The notes beneath the pieces are model-generated. The model saw only the letters and a program-made list of their open reading frames with translations. It was not told where the DNA came from and did not search any database. Of a DNA stretch of 64,000 nt, positions 34,603 to 44,092 are shown in pieces. The number at the start of each line of letters is the position of its first letter. Within the stretch, counting starts at the first letter, position 1. Location: NCBI GenBank assembly GCA_014872875.1, contig WKFI01000011.1, forward strand, positions 124,001-188,000. The letters run 5' to 3'. This DNA comes from Paracoccaceae bacterium. Its GTDB lineage: Bacteria > Pseudomonadota > Alphaproteobacteria > Rhodobacterales > Rhodobacteraceae. The position numbers and the translations under genes are program-made.

Positions 34603-35394
34603 TCAGGCAGCGTGGGCGCCGTCAGCCAATGTCTTTACGAAAGCAAGTACGTCCGCGACCGGTTCCCCTGCTCCGATCTTGCTAACAATGGCCGAGCCCA
34701 CAACGGCACCATCGGCCACGCTTGCGATGTTTTGAGCTTTGTCCGGAGTGTTGATACCAAAGCCCACCACGATAGGCAGATCGGTCTTGGATTTGATCCG
34801 CGCAACTTCCGGTCCGACATCGCCCGACTGAGCTTCGGCGGCACCGGTGATGCCGGTAATCGACACATAGTAAACAAAGCCGGAGGTGTTCTGCAGCACC
34901 TTGGGCAGACGTTGATCATCGGTGGTGGGCGTCGCCAGACGGATGAAGTTCAGCCCCGCTTTTTGGGCCGGGATACAGAGTTCTTCATCCTCCTCCGGTG
35001 GCAGGTCCACGATGATAAGCCCGTCGATCCCGGCAGCCTTGGCCTGATCAAGGAAGTTTTCGACCCCACGGCTGTAGATCGGATTGTAATACCCCATCAT
35101 GACAATTGGCGTACTGTCATCGGTTTCGCGGAATTTCGTCGCCAGTTCCAGCGTACGGTCCAGGGTCATGCCCGCCTCCAAAGCGCGCTGACCAGCCAAT
35201 TGAATGGTCGGCCCATCCGCCATCGGATCGGTAAAGGGCAGGCCCAGCTCGATGATATCCACACCGGCCGCTGGCAGCCCTTTGACGATCTCAAGCGAGG
35301 TGTCAAAATCCGGATCGCCCGCCATAACATAGGCGACGAAAGCCTTTTTGCTGGCAGCACTCAGCTCGGCGAACTTGGCGTCGATACGGGTCAT
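34603..35394 (-). CDS. trpA: Tryptophan synthase alpha subunit
   Basis: TrpA cleaves indole-3-glycerol phosphate to indole and glyceraldehyde 3-phosphate and channels indole to TrpB. The 263-residue TIM barrel has catalytic Glu49 (IIELGLPF) and Asp60 (DPMADGP) at exactly the E. coli numbering, plus [26 protein letters not shown] and [14 protein letters not shown]. It stands alone: trpB is not adjacent, as is usual in Rhodobacteraceae where trp genes are split. It is divergent from ychF with a 188-bp gap. Confidence 0.97.
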   Translation of the reverse strand: MTRIDAKFAELSAASKKAFVAYVMAGDPDFDTSLEIVKGLPAAGVDIIELGLPFTDPMADGPTIQLAGQRALEAGMTLDRTLELATKFRETDDSTPIVMMGYYNPIYSRGVENFLDQAKAAGIDGLIIVDLPPEEDEELCIPAQKAGLNFIRLATPTTDDQRLPKVLQNTSGFVYYVSITGITGAAEAQSGDVGPEVARIKSKTDLPIVVGFGINTPDKAQNIASVADGAVVGSAIVSKIGAGEPVADVLAFVKTLADGAHAA

Positions 35395-35582
35395 TTAGAA
35401 ACCTTTCCTCTTGTCCGCCTCGGTGTGCCGAAACTTGACCGGGAAATCAATCCCACTGCTGCACAGCCTGCCTTGTATTTCGGCCTGATCACACCGCCAC
35501 GACAGACGATGAACCTGCGAGTGCTTGCGCAAGCGGCAAATGCTGCCTAGAAGCGGCCTTCGACAGCTATCAGGAGGCCAGT

Positions 35583-36680
35583 ATGGGCTTTAAAATGGGA
35601 ATCGTCGGTCTGCCCAATGTCGGCAAATCGACCTTGTTCAATGCGCTGACCAAAACCGCAGCGGCGCAGGCTGCGAATTTCCCCTTCTGCACCATCGAGC
35701 CCAATGTGGGTGAAGTGGCCGTTCCTGACGCGCGACTGGACAAACTTGCGGCGATTGCAAGTTCGAAACAGGTCATACCGACCCGGATGACCTTCGTGGA
35801 TATCGCCGGGCTCGTCAAAGGTGCCTCCAAGGGCGAAGGTCTGGGCAACCAGTTCCTTGCCAATATCCGCGAAGTGGACGCCATTGCCCATGTGCTGCGC
35901 TGTTTCGAAGATGGCGATGTGACCCATGTCGAGGGGCGCGTGGACCCGGTGGCCGATGCCGACACCATCGAAACCGAACTGATGCTGGCCGACCTGGAAA
36001 GCATCGAGAAACGCCGGGCCAACCTGGTCCGCAAACTGAAAGGCAACGACAAGGACGCGCAACTGCAAGACCGCCTGCTGGCTGCCGCCCAGGCGATGCT
36101 TGAAGATGGCAAACCCGCCCGCCTTGTCGAAGTGGACGCCGAAGACCTTAAAGCCTGGAAGATGCTTCAGCTTCTGACAACCAAGCCGGTGCTCTATGTG
36201 TGTAACGTGGGTGAATCCGAGGCCGCCGACGGGAACACTCATTCCGCCAAAGTGGCCGAAATGGCTGCTGAACAGGGCAATTCTCACGTGGTGATCTCAG
36301 CCCAGATCGAGGAAGAGATCAGCCAGCTGGAAGACGAGGAAGCCCAGATGTTCCTCGAAGAGATGGGGCTGGAAGAAGCCGGGCTGGATCGTCTGATCCG
36401 TGCCGGTTACGACCTGTTGAAACTGGAAACATATTTCACCGTCGGCCCGAAGGAAGCCCGTGCCTGGACGATCCGCATCGGTACCGCCGCACCCCAAGCC
36501 GCAGGTGTGATTCACGGCGATTTCGAAAAGGGCTTCATCCGTGCCGAAACCATCGCCTATGACGACTACATTGCGTGCAACGGCGAACAGGGCGCAAAGG
36601 AAGCCGGCAAGATGCGCGCCGAAGGCAAGGGCTATGTCGTCAAGGATGGCGACGTGATGCACTTCTTGTTCAACACCTGA
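35583..36680 (+). CDS. ychF: Redox-regulated ribosome-associated ATPase YchF/OLA1
   Basis: YchF, a universally conserved P-loop ATPase of the Obg family that binds ribosomes and modulates translation and stress responses. 365 residues, the normal length. The P-loop GLPNVGKST is at 9-17, [29 protein letters not shown] is the G3/switch region, and the C-terminal TGS domain ends in [16 protein letters not shown]. The NMxE-type G4 is replaced by an ATP-favouring sequence, as in the family. AGGAGG lies six bases before the ATG. Confidence 0.97.
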   Translation: MGFKMGIVGLPNVGKSTLFNALTKTAAAQAANFPFCTIEPNVGEVAVPDARLDKLAAIASSKQVIPTRMTFVDIAGLVKGASKGEGLGNQFLANIREVDAIAHVLRCFEDGDVTHVEGRVDPVADADTIETELMLADLESIEKRRANLVRKLKGNDKDAQLQDRLLAAAQAMLEDGKPARLVEVDAEDLKAWKMLQLLTTKPVLYVCNVGESEAADGNTHSAKVAEMAAEQGNSHVVISAQIEEEISQLEDEEAQMFLEEMGLEEAGLDRLIRAGYDLLKLETYFTVGPKEARAWTIRIGTAAPQAAGVIHGDFEKGFIRAETIAYDDYIACNGEQGAKEAGKMRAEGKGYVVKDGDVMHFLFNT

Positions 36681-36698
36681 TCACGCCGCCTTAACCCC

Positions 36699-36950
36699 TC
36701 AGTTGCGGCCGGACTCGAAATTCCGTTCGACCGGCCCGCCATACTCGATCGGCACGATACGGGAATAGGACCGCCCACCCTGACGTTCGGGCGCGTGCGG
36801 CCAGTTCGAGACATTGCTGTCTTTGTGAAGCTGTTGCTTTTTTTGCTCAACCTGCTTGGTTTCGGTCTTGGCGGTGTCTGCCAGTGCGAGCGTCGCTCCG
36901 GCGAAACTGACGAAGGTAGTGGCTGCGATAATCTTTAACGTCTGAAACAT
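36699..36950 (-). CDS. Small exported hypothetical protein
   Basis: An 83-residue protein from the ATG at 36950 (AGGA eight bases upstream). It has a clear Sec signal peptide, MFQTLKIIAATTFVSFAGATLALA, followed by a lysine/glutamine-rich linker (KTETKQVEQKKQQ) and a hydrophilic tail with VPIEYGGPVERNFESG. No cysteines, so it is not a lipoprotein. I do not recognise the family. It converges on ychF with only 18 bp between the stops. Confidence 0.6.
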   Translation of the reverse strand: MFQTLKIIAATTFVSFAGATLALADTAKTETKQVEQKKQQLHKDSNVSNWPHAPERQGGRSYSRIVPIEYGGPVERNFESGRN

Positions 36951-37185
36951 TTCATTTCCTCTCATGGCATCTGCCGGACCTGCGCGGTACATTCATCGGC
37001 CAATTCTGGCACCAGCATGTTCACGTCAGAGCCGCGACGCAAAACAACTTGTGTCACCGGAGCGTGAGACCGACCTTCACGCCGCGAAAAGCCCGAACGA
37101 AAGACCGGCACAGGCCGTCGTCACCGCCAGCCCCAGACGCACGCAGCTTCGATCAGAATTTCACGTGGAAAACGCAAAAAGGTCC

Positions 37186-37215
37186 TTGTATCTCCTTGGC
37201 ACCCGGGGATATACC
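37186..37215 (+). promoter_or_regulatory. Probable promoter of tRNA-Ser
   Basis: TTGTAT (37186-37191), 18-bp spacer, TATACC (37210-37215), ending 8 bp before the first base of the mature tRNA, a good fit to a sigma-70 promoter for a stable RNA. Confidence 0.45.
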
Positions 37216-37222
37216 GGCCAGC

Positions 37223-37312
37223 GGAGACGTGGCCGAGTGGTCGAAGGCGCTCCCCTGCTAAGGGAGTAGGCGGGAAACCGTCTCGAGGGTTCGAATCCCT
37301 TCGTCTCCGCCA
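37223..37312 (+). tRNA. tRNA-Ser(GCU)
   Basis: A 90-base class II tRNA. Acceptor stem GGAGACG pairs with CGTCTCC, discriminator G, encoded CCA (37310-37312). The anticodon stem CTCCC/GGGAG holds the loop CTGCTAA with anticodon GCT at 37257-37259, reading AGC/AGU. A long variable arm (TAGGCGGGAAACCGTCTCGA) and the T-arm GAGGG-TTCGAAT-CCCTT identify serine. It lies at the left edge of a region of different composition and content. Confidence 0.97.
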
Positions 37313-37863
37313 TCAAAACACTTTCCGTTGAGTGTCAGCTGACATTCGGTGACGATGGTTTACCGAATTGCGCGCGTTCGTCTTTGGGGGCCTGCAGATG
37401 GTCACCCCGCCTCTCGCGCCACTTTCCCCAAGGATCGTTGTTGGCCATTCTCGGTTTGAAGGATAGGCTTTTGTCTTGCGGGAAATCCGTTCGCCACTCT
37501 AGCGAGCCATGGCTGAAGCAGCATACTTATTGCCATATCGTTGCAGGAACCTGTTTTCAGACGCACAATCCGCAGCCGTCCGTTTGAATCCTTCGACCAG
37601 CCTGGTTTCACAACGCACTCAAGAGCTGCGCCCATGTGCAAGCACACAACAGGCAGGATCGTTCCGGGGTGGGACGCAATTACGGAAACATAGCCCTACC
37701 ACATTGATACCCGGACGCAGAACCCACACAATCTGCTGGCAGAGGGAAGCCATAGGCCCGAACGTTCCAAACCCGCATTTTCCAGTCAGGCAAGGTCCAA
37801 CCAAGGGGCGCCATCAAATACTCAATTGGGGACAATACCCGATCAATCCTGCGATTTCCGACC
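37313..37863. other. Gene-free stretch after tRNA-Ser
   Basis: About 550 bp with no convincing gene. A plus-strand frame at 37509-38042 has no family features, no good start and is largely antisense to the LysR gene. It holds a 12-bp perfect palindrome TGTCAGCTGACA (37333-37344) 20 bp after the tRNA. Base use is less GC-rich than before the tRNA. It resembles a scar or decayed sequence at the edge of an acquired block, but no integrase or second tRNA end is visible. Confidence 0.5.
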
Positions 37864-38793
37864 CTAGCTACACAGATCCGCCTTCCACACTCCTTCCCTC
37901 AACTGAACTTGAGCAATTTCATGCACCAGATCATAGATCGCATTTCGGGCGGGGTCTGGCGCCAACCTCTTTGAACTGCACAAACAGGCTGTTCGCTCGA
38001 TGGGCGGATCAACAATCTGAGCCGCTGCGAGATGCCCGGTGACGACATCACGCTGAATAGGCGCCGATGCGAGGATCGAGTAACAAACCCCCTGGGCAGC
38101 CATTTCTGTCAGCACGACAGGTGAATCCGCTTCGACATCAACAGTCAAAGGTATACTCGTTTCGTTTGACCATCTTTCGACCAACAGGCGCAGTCCGTGC
38201 GGTGGCCGCGTTCCGACAAATTTCAACTCGGACAGCAAAGATGCGTTCACGGTTTCCCCGGACAACACTGGGTCTCCGGAGGCTCCGACAAGATGCAATC
38301 GCTCGACAGCCAGTTCGCGCGAAGTAAAGTCGTCGGTCTCAACGACATTGAACAAGATTGCCAGATCCATACGACCTTCGCGCAGCATGTCTGCGAGATC
38401 GCCGCTCATCAACTCCGACACAATTAACCTGACATTCGGAAATCTGCGCCTTGCTTCAACTATGACCGGCGTTGCCAGAACCGGACAAACAGAGCCGGGC
38501 AGACCCAGAGAAACCTCGCCAAAGAGTGTGTCAGCCCCGCCCTTGAACTGACGTTCAGCGCTATCAGCAAGTTCAAGGATCTGCCGGGCCTTTGTTGCGA
38601 ATTGCCGCCCCGCCCGCGTGGGGGATGCTCCCTGTGGCCCTCTTGTCAGAAGCGTGACGCCAAGTTGCTCTTCCAACCGTCGTACATGTTGGCTCAGCGC
38701 GGGCTGGGCAATGTTGAGCGAGCGAGATGCGCGGGAAAACCCGCCCAAGTCGAGAACCCGAAGAAAGCTGCGAAGATGCTTGTTTTCAATCAT
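37864..38793 (-). CDS. LysR-family transcriptional regulator (NAC/CbbR-like)
   Basis: A 309-residue LysR regulator starting at the ATG at 38793 (MIENKHLRSFLRVLDLGGF); a TTG two codons earlier is the only alternative. The helix-turn-helix spans SRASRSLNIAQPALSQHVRRLEEQLG, followed by a substrate-binding domain with LPGSVCPVLATPVI and the LMSGDLADMLREGRMDLAILF segment typical of the NAC group. It is divergent from the tctC gene with 137 bp between starts; the gap contains the AT-rich repeat AATATTC-AATATT (38826-38838), a possible binding region. It probably controls the transporter/CoA-transferase operon in response to the transported acid. Confidence 0.9.
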   Translation of the reverse strand: MIENKHLRSFLRVLDLGGFSRASRSLNIAQPALSQHVRRLEEQLGVTLLTRGPQGASPTRAGRQFATKARQILELADSAERQFKGGADTLFGEVSLGLPGSVCPVLATPVIVEARRRFPNVRLIVSELMSGDLADMLREGRMDLAILFNVVETDDFTSRELAVERLHLVGASGDPVLSGETVNASLLSELKFVGTRPPHGLRLLVERWSNETSIPLTVDVEADSPVVLTEMAAQGVCYSILASAPIQRDVVTGHLAAAQIVDPPIERTACLCSSKRLAPDPARNAIYDLVHEIAQVQLREGVWKADLCS

Positions 38794-38930
38794 GGCCAAG
38801 CTTCCAACAATCTATTTCATTTTGCAATATTCAATATTCTAACATCGTATTTCCATCTAATTCGGCCGCTCATTATGGTCGTGCCATCTTATGCCGGATG
38901 GGCTCCGGCTGACTTTCTGGGAGGAACCTG

Positions 38931-39866
38931 ATGAATATCCTGAAGACCATGGTCGCCGCAGCAGCAGCCGTTGTGATGGCTGCTCCGGTTTATGCTGATT
39001 ATCCGGAAAAGCCCGTCACGCTGATTGTCGGCTTCCGCGCCGGGGGAGGCAGCGATACTGCCGCTCGTATTCTGGCCACGGAAATGGAAGCCGCTCTGGG
39101 CCAGAAAGTGATCGTCGAAAACAAGGGGGGCGCGGGTGGTGCTGTTGCCACTGAATATGTGCGTCATCAAGCAACGGACGGCTATACCATCGGCTTTGCT
39201 GTTGCGACGACGTTTGCCTTTACACCGTTGACCGGCAACGTGGCTTATACCCCTCAAGACGTGGACTTTGTCGCGACGACACACGGCTACCGTACGGTGT
39301 ACGCCGCCCCCAAGGATGCACCTTATGACGATTGGGCGGGCATGCTTGCGACGGCCAAGGACCGTGGCTGGCTCAACTATGCGTCCATCATCCCGCTGGA
39401 TCGCGCGATCATCCAGTATGTCGGCCGGAAGGAAGAAATCGCTGTGAACATCGTGCCGACACGCGGTGGCGCGGGCGCCCGCCAAGCGGTTCTGGGTGGT
39501 CATGTCGATGTTGGCTTCTCGGGCTCTAACGCACTACCCATGCATGAAGATGGTGCGCTCAAGGTCGTTGCGGCCCTGAATCCAGGCGGTATTGCCGAAC
39601 ATCCAAGCATCCCGGCGCTGGCCGACCTTTACGGTGTGGCCGCAAACGAAGCGGCTGTGTTCTTTGGTCCCAAGGGCATGGATCCAGAGGCACGAGCGAC
39701 GCTCGAAGCCGCCTTGGCCGAGGCCGTGAAGTCCGAAGCATTTGTGGATTTTGTGAACAACAAGTTCCGCGGCTTCGAAACGTTCCTTGGTGGTGAAGCC
39801 ACCGCAGCTTCGATCGCCGCGGATGCCGAAACCTACAAGGACCTGCTGGCGGCAATCGAGGAATAA
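38931..39866 (+). CDS. tctC: Tripartite tricarboxylate transporter substrate-binding protein (TctC)
   Basis: A 311-residue periplasmic binding protein of the TctC (Bug) family. Signal peptide residues 1-22 (cleaved before DYPEKPVTLIVGF). The family features YPEKPVTLIVGFRAGGGSDTAAR, VIVENKGGAGGAVATEYV and AVLGGHVDVGFSGS are present. GGGAGGA stands before the ATG. TctC binds a carboxylate ligand in the periplasm and delivers it to the TctAB membrane subunits encoded next. No ligand-specific residues can be read; the neighbouring CoA-transferase and CitE-like lyase suggest a di- or tricarboxylate. Confidence 0.92.
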   Translation: MNILKTMVAAAAAVVMAAPVYADYPEKPVTLIVGFRAGGGSDTAARILATEMEAALGQKVIVENKGGAGGAVATEYVRHQATDGYTIGFAVATTFAFTPLTGNVAYTPQDVDFVATTHGYRTVYAAPKDAPYDDWAGMLATAKDRGWLNYASIIPLDRAIIQYVGRKEEIAVNIVPTRGGAGARQAVLGGHVDVGFSGSNALPMHEDGALKVVAALNPGGIAEHPSIPALADLYGVAANEAAVFFGPKGMDPEARATLEAALAEAVKSEAFVDFVNNKFRGFETFLGGEATAASIAADAETYKDLLAAIEE

Positions 39867-39870
39867 ATCG

Positions 39871-40389
39871 GTGGCGGACCCACAGCACACGTCCCACTCC
39901 ACTGGCCTCGACAGGCCAGTGGAGATCAACCAGGACCTGTTCCTCGGCATCGCCATCGCTGCTCTGGGCCTTGCTCTCACCTTCTGGATCATCCCTGCAC
40001 AAGTGAATGACAACGGCAGTTTCGGGCTTCCGCCCAGTCTTGCTCCCAGGGCTCTGGCCTGGCTGATGGTGGCAATGGGGGCGGTGCTGACGGTCCAAAA
40101 CCTGAAGCTCCACAGCACAGAACCAAGACGCGGCCTCCAGCGTCGTGATGTGATTTACCTAGCAGCTTCAGTTCTCGCGGTTTCGATCAGCTTATTGCTG
40201 ATGAAATGGGTTGGGGCGTGGATTGGCCGCCCGTATGCCGGGTTCCTGGTCGGAGCCCCGATCGGATTGACCCTGTTCACTCTGCTGCACACCGGCGCCC
40301 CGACCTGGGTTTACCTGTTCAACGCCATCGTAGCACCGGCCGTTATCTATGCGGGGTTCTGGTGGGGCCTGAGCCTTCCTTTGCCCTAG
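39871..40389 (+). CDS. tctB: Tripartite tricarboxylate transporter small membrane subunit (TctB)
   Basis: A 172-residue TctB. I start it at the GTG at 39871, 4 bp after the tctC stop, with GAGGAA upstream; any longer frame lies inside tctC. It has four predicted membrane helices (residues near 21-40, 60-78, 93-113, 125-165) and the NQDLFLGIAIAALGLAL / PRALAWLMVAMGAVLT features of the family. TctB is the small integral subunit that pairs with TctA. It is the second gene of tctCBA. Confidence 0.88.
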   Translation: MADPQHTSHSTGLDRPVEINQDLFLGIAIAALGLALTFWIIPAQVNDNGSFGLPPSLAPRALAWLMVAMGAVLTVQNLKLHSTEPRRGLQRRDVIYLAASVLAVSISLLLMKWVGAWIGRPYAGFLVGAPIGLTLFTLLHTGAPTWVYLFNAIVAPAVIYAGFWWGLSLPLP

Positions 40390-40411
40390 GACAGTATTCG
40401 AGGAGTTCCCC

Positions 40412-41902
40412 ATGGACCTCATTCTAAGTGCCCTGGCCGACGCACTGTCGTTGACCACCTTCCTTTCTGTTGCCATCGGGGTCCTGATTGGCATCGTGAT
40501 CGGTGCAATCCCCGGGCTGAATGCTCCCATGGCCATCGCAGTGGCGATCCCGTTGACCTTCACCATGGCACCGCTGGCTGCCATAGGCATGTTGGTCGGG
40601 GTGATGAAGGGAGGCGGGTTTGGCGGCGCCATCGGAGCGATCCTGCTCAACACCCCCGGCGAGCCGCATTCTGCCGCAACCACGCTTGATGGTCACCCGC
40701 TGGCAAAGTCTGGCAAACCTCGTAAAGCTTTGCAGACGGCACTCTACTCTTCCGTTGTCGGAGACAGCTGTTCCGACCTCGTTTTGATCCTGCTTGCCCC
40801 AACCTTGGCGATCTTTGCCTTGAAAGCCGGGCCGGTCGAACTGGCGGCGATTCTGATCATTTCACTGACTCTGATCGCTTCGCTATCCGGCCGTTCCCTT
40901 CCAAAGGGCATCTTTGCCGCATCGCTGGGGGCGTTTCTTGCCACCGTCGGCGTGGATCCGGAAACCGCTTCACCGCGTTTCACCTTTGGCTTCATCGAGT
41001 TGTTTGACGGTCTGCCGCTGGCAGCTGTTGCAATCGGCGTTCTGGCCGTGCCTGAAATCATCATGCGGCTGCAGGAAGGCAAAAGCTATCGCAGGCAAAA
41101 GGTCGAGGAAGTCTCAACCAAGCATTCGGACGACCGCATCACCTTTTCCGAGTTTCGCGGTCTGAAGAAACCGATATTCCGCGGCGCCGGCATTGGCACT
41201 GCAATCGGAGCATTACCTGGCCTTGGCACCACCTTGGCCGCCTTTCTCAGCTATGCCGCGACGAAACGATTTTCCAAAGAGCCCGAAAAGCTTGGCTCCG
41301 GGGCGTTGGAAGGCATCGCCGCAACCGAAAGTGCCAACTCCGCTGTTTCCGGTGCAAACCTGATCCCTCTCCTGACGTTGGGCATTCCGGGCAACCTGAC
41401 GGCTGCGCTGCTGGTCGGTGCTTTTTTGATCCACGGCGTGACCCCCGGTCCATTGATCTTTGAACGCGATGCGCAGCTGATCTACGGCTTGTTCGCCGCA
41501 ATGATAATGGCCAACCTCCTTGTCCTCATCATTGGCAGCTTCGGCCTGCGCGTCTTTGCCTTGATTGTAAAAGTGCCTCCCTACGTGGTGTATCCCATCG
41601 TGCTGCTTCTGTGCGTCGTCGGTATTTATGTCAGTCAAGGCGGCTTTTTCGCAGTTTGGTTGATGCTGGGATTTGCGGTGCTTGGGTACCTCATGGCCCG
41701 CCTCGAAATTTCGGTGGTGTGCTTCATCATCGGCCTGGTTCTTGGACCCATGATCGAGCTGTCGATCCGTCAATCCGTGGTTCTACTCAGCCGCAACCCA
41801 GCGGCCATATTCGACCACGTCTTTGCTCTTGTTCTCGTCGCTGCCACGCCTGTCGTCGCCTGGATTCTGATCCGCGACCGCGCGCGGCTTTCTGACGGTT
41901 AA
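40412..41902 (+). CDS. tctA: Tripartite tricarboxylate transporter large permease (TctA)
   Basis: A 496-residue TctA permease, the transport subunit of this sodium/proton-driven uptake system. About 12 hydrophobic segments; the conserved N-terminal IGVLIGIVIGAIPGLNAPMAIA and the second repeat GAGIGTAIGALPGLGTTLAAFLSYA carry the duplicated PG-L motifs of the family, and ESANSAVSGANLIPLLTLGIPGN is the long signature loop. GAGGAG lies before the ATG. It follows tctB by 22 bp and precedes a CoA-transferase by 16 bp, so all appear to be one operon. Confidence 0.95.
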   Translation: MDLILSALADALSLTTFLSVAIGVLIGIVIGAIPGLNAPMAIAVAIPLTFTMAPLAAIGMLVGVMKGGGFGGAIGAILLNTPGEPHSAATTLDGHPLAKSGKPRKALQTALYSSVVGDSCSDLVLILLAPTLAIFALKAGPVELAAILIISLTLIASLSGRSLPKGIFAASLGAFLATVGVDPETASPRFTFGFIELFDGLPLAAVAIGVLAVPEIIMRLQEGKSYRRQKVEEVSTKHSDDRITFSEFRGLKKPIFRGAGIGTAIGALPGLGTTLAAFLSYAATKRFSKEPEKLGSGALEGIAATESANSAVSGANLIPLLTLGIPGNLTAALLVGAFLIHGVTPGPLIFERDAQLIYGLFAAMIMANLLVLIIGSFGLRVFALIVKVPPYVVYPIVLLLCVVGIYVSQGGFFAVWLMLGFAVLGYLMARLEISVVCFIIGLVLGPMIELSIRQSVVLLSRNPAAIFDHVFALVLVAATPVVAWILIRDRARLSDG

Positions 41903-41918
41903 CCGGAAGGAAATATCA

Positions 41919-43121
41919 ATGATTACGCCATATACCCCTGACGCCAAAGGCCCCTTGCACGGGCTGCGTGTTGTGGACATGACCCGGTTGGCCGCTGGGA
42001 ACATGATGACCCATATGCTGGCCGATTTTGGCGCCGAAGTGATCAAGATCGAGCGCCCGGATGTGGGTGATGACCTGCGTCGCTTCGGTGAAGCCGAGGC
42101 TTGGTGGAAAGTTTATGCCAGGTCAAAAAGGAGCCTGTCGCTCAATTTTCGGACCGATGAAGGGCGCGAGATCCTTTTGAAGCTTCTTGAAACCGCTGAT
42201 GTGCTGACCGAGAATTTCGTTCCAGGCACACTCGAGAAATGGGGCCTTGGGCCAGAAGAACTCTGGAAGAGAAATCCTAACCTGATCATCGCGCGTGTCT
42301 CGGGCTGGGGACAGGACGGTCCCTATGCCCACAAGCCCGGTTTTGGCAGTCTGATCGAAGGAATGTCGGGTTTCGCAGCCATGACAGGATGGTCAGACAA
42401 ACCGCCCCTGCTTCCGCCCTTGGCACTGGCAGACATGGTTGCCGGCCTGACCGGTTTTGGCGGGGTTTTGGCAGCGGTGATCGCGCGGATGAAAGGGGAC
42501 GCACGCGGGCAAGTGATTGACCTGTCGTTGTTCGAACCCTTGTTCGGTATCCTTGGTCCTTGGGCCGCCGCCTATGAGGCCACAGGAAAAACCCCGCAAA
42601 GGCGCGGCAATAGCAGCGACGTAGCCGCTCCGCGTAATCTCTACCCGACGAAAGATGGCAAGCACATCGCCATGTCTGCCTCGATGCAGTCGATGTGGGA
42701 GAAGCTTGCGCAGGCAATCGGGCGGCCCGAACTGATCGAAGATCAGAAGTACAAGACGTCTCAGTCTCGGATTCAGAATTCCGAAGAACTCGATCAGATC
42801 ATCTCCGATGTGATGGAAACACGCACCCTGGAGGAGAACCTTGCGTATTACGAGGCTCAAGGCGTTACCGTTGGCCCGATCTGCGACATCTCTGACCTGA
42901 TTGATCACCCCTATATCCGGGGCCGTGGGGTCTTGCAGGATTTTGAAGACAAGGATCTGGATCGCCTGCCCATGCATCAGGTTTTTCCGCGTCTCAGCGG
43001 CACCCCCGGAACCATTCGCACACCGGCACCCGAGATCGGCCAGGACAATGAATCGATTCTGTCCGACCTTGGTTACGACAGTACCGCCCAAAGGGAACTG
43101 AACGAGAGAGGAATTCTGTGA
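41919..43121 (+). CDS. Family III CoA-transferase (CaiB/BaiF)
   Basis: A 400-residue formyl-CoA-transferase-like (class III) enzyme. Features: LHGLRVVDMTRLAAGNMMTHMLADFGAEVIKIERP at the N-terminus, the catalytic Asp172 in PLALADMVAG, and the C-terminal LEENLAYYEAQGVTVGPICDISDLIDHPYIRGRGVLQDF. These enzymes move CoA between carboxylic acids, often via succinyl-CoA. Next to a tricarboxylate-type transporter and a CitE-like lyase it probably activates the imported acid so that the lyase can cleave the CoA ester. The stop overlaps the next gene's start by one base. Confidence 0.9.
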   Translation: MITPYTPDAKGPLHGLRVVDMTRLAAGNMMTHMLADFGAEVIKIERPDVGDDLRRFGEAEAWWKVYARSKRSLSLNFRTDEGREILLKLLETADVLTENFVPGTLEKWGLGPEELWKRNPNLIIARVSGWGQDGPYAHKPGFGSLIEGMSGFAAMTGWSDKPPLLPPLALADMVAGLTGFGGVLAAVIARMKGDARGQVIDLSLFEPLFGILGPWAAAYEATGKTPQRRGNSSDVAAPRNLYPTKDGKHIAMSASMQSMWEKLAQAIGRPELIEDQKYKTSQSRIQNSEELDQIISDVMETRTLEENLAYYEAQGVTVGPICDISDLIDHPYIRGRGVLQDFEDKDLDRLPMHQVFPRLSGTPGTIRTPAPEIGQDNESILSDLGYDSTAQRELNERGIL

Positions 43122-43972
43122 TGTGGCGTTCTTTCCTGTTCATTCCCGTCCTTGAAGAACGGTTTGTCGCAAAGGCGGCCGACCAGGGCGCCGATGCCAT
43201 CATTCTTGATCTTGAAGCCAGCATTGCCGAGGCACGCAAAGGTGAAGCGCGAGAGATCTTGCCAGAGGTCGTGGCGTTTCTTGCTCCGAAAGTCGAAGTC
43301 ACGGTGCGGATTAACCAATTGTGGCTTGAAGCCATTCGCGACCTTGAAGCTTGCGCCATCAAAGGGGTGACGACCTTGCACCTTGCCCTGTGCGAAAGTG
43401 TCGAGCACGTTGCCGCGATCGACGGTATTCTCTCAGAACTGGAAAAAGAGAGAGGCCTTCCTTTGGGCGGCATCAAGTTGATTGCCATGCTGGAATCTCC
43501 CGGGGCGGTCCTGAGGGCAGAGAGCATCGCACGAGCGTCATCCCGGATGACAGGTCTGACACTTGGTGTCGAGGACTACGCCACCGCCATGGGTGCCTCG
43601 GCAAGTGACACCCTGTTGCGCCCCGCTGGTGCGCAAGTGATCCAGGCTGCGAGAGCCGCGGGCATTGAACCTCTCGTCGTCCCCAGCTCTATGGCAAATT
43701 TCAGGGATTTCGAGGCATTGGCGATTGCCGCAGACCACGCTCGAAAACTCGGGTCCTCCGGCGGGTATGCTGTGCACCCGGGGCAGGTGCCAGTTTTGAA
43801 TCGCGCCTTCAGCCCGACCGCCCAGGAATTGGATTGGGCGACCCGAGTTCTGGCTGCGGCTGCAGCGGCGGAAGAGGCAGGGCAAGGTGTATTTCAGGTT
43901 GATGGGCAAATGATAGATCTACCGCTGGTAACCCGAGCTGAGAGAATGATACGACAGATGCCCCAGACTTGA
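43121..43972 (+). CDS. HpcH/HpaI aldolase / CitE-family lyase
   Basis: A 283-residue CitE-like (HpcH/HpaI superfamily) protein. MWRSFLFIPVLEERFVAKA matches the CitE start; the acidic metal-site residues are seen in IILDLEASIAEARKGEAR, CESVEHVAAIDGIL and LIAMLESPGAVL/LTLGVEDYATAMG, and GYAVHPGQVPVLNRAFSPTAQELDWA is the conserved C-terminal part. I use the ATG at 43121 inside the upstream stop (TGATG); a GTG at 43118 is equally possible. CitE-like stand-alone proteins act on malyl-, citramalyl- or beta-methylmalyl-CoA. With the class III CoA-transferase this suggests an acid-to-CoA ester followed by retro-aldol cleavage. Confidence 0.88.
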   Translation: MWRSFLFIPVLEERFVAKAADQGADAIILDLEASIAEARKGEAREILPEVVAFLAPKVEVTVRINQLWLEAIRDLEACAIKGVTTLHLALCESVEHVAAIDGILSELEKERGLPLGGIKLIAMLESPGAVLRAESIARASSRMTGLTLGVEDYATAMGASASDTLLRPAGAQVIQAARAAGIEPLVVPSSMANFRDFEALAIAADHARKLGSSGGYAVHPGQVPVLNRAFSPTAQELDWATRVLAAAAAAEEAGQGVFQVDGQMIDLPLVTRAERMIRQMPQT

Positions 43973-43998
43973 GAGCCGGCTCTTCTTCCTTGCTGTGC
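43972..43998 (+). terminator. Possible terminator after the CitE-like gene
   Basis: The palindrome AGAGCCGGCTCT (43972-43983) begins on the stop codon and is followed by a pyrimidine-rich run TTCTTCCTT and, further on, GCTGTGCAGC-TTTTTT. It may end the tct operon; the stem has little room for a loop. Confidence 0.35.
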
Positions 43999-44092
43999 AG
44001 CTTTTTTGCTGTCTCGCCATCCGGCTGGACAGCAGCACTCGCCTGTCGCTTGGATTGAAAAAGAAGCAATTAACCTTCTCTTCCTGAAACGC

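Noticed and set aside
37509-38042. A 177-codon plus-strand frame after the tRNA
   Set aside because: No ribosome binding site or family features; its second half is antisense to the LysR gene.
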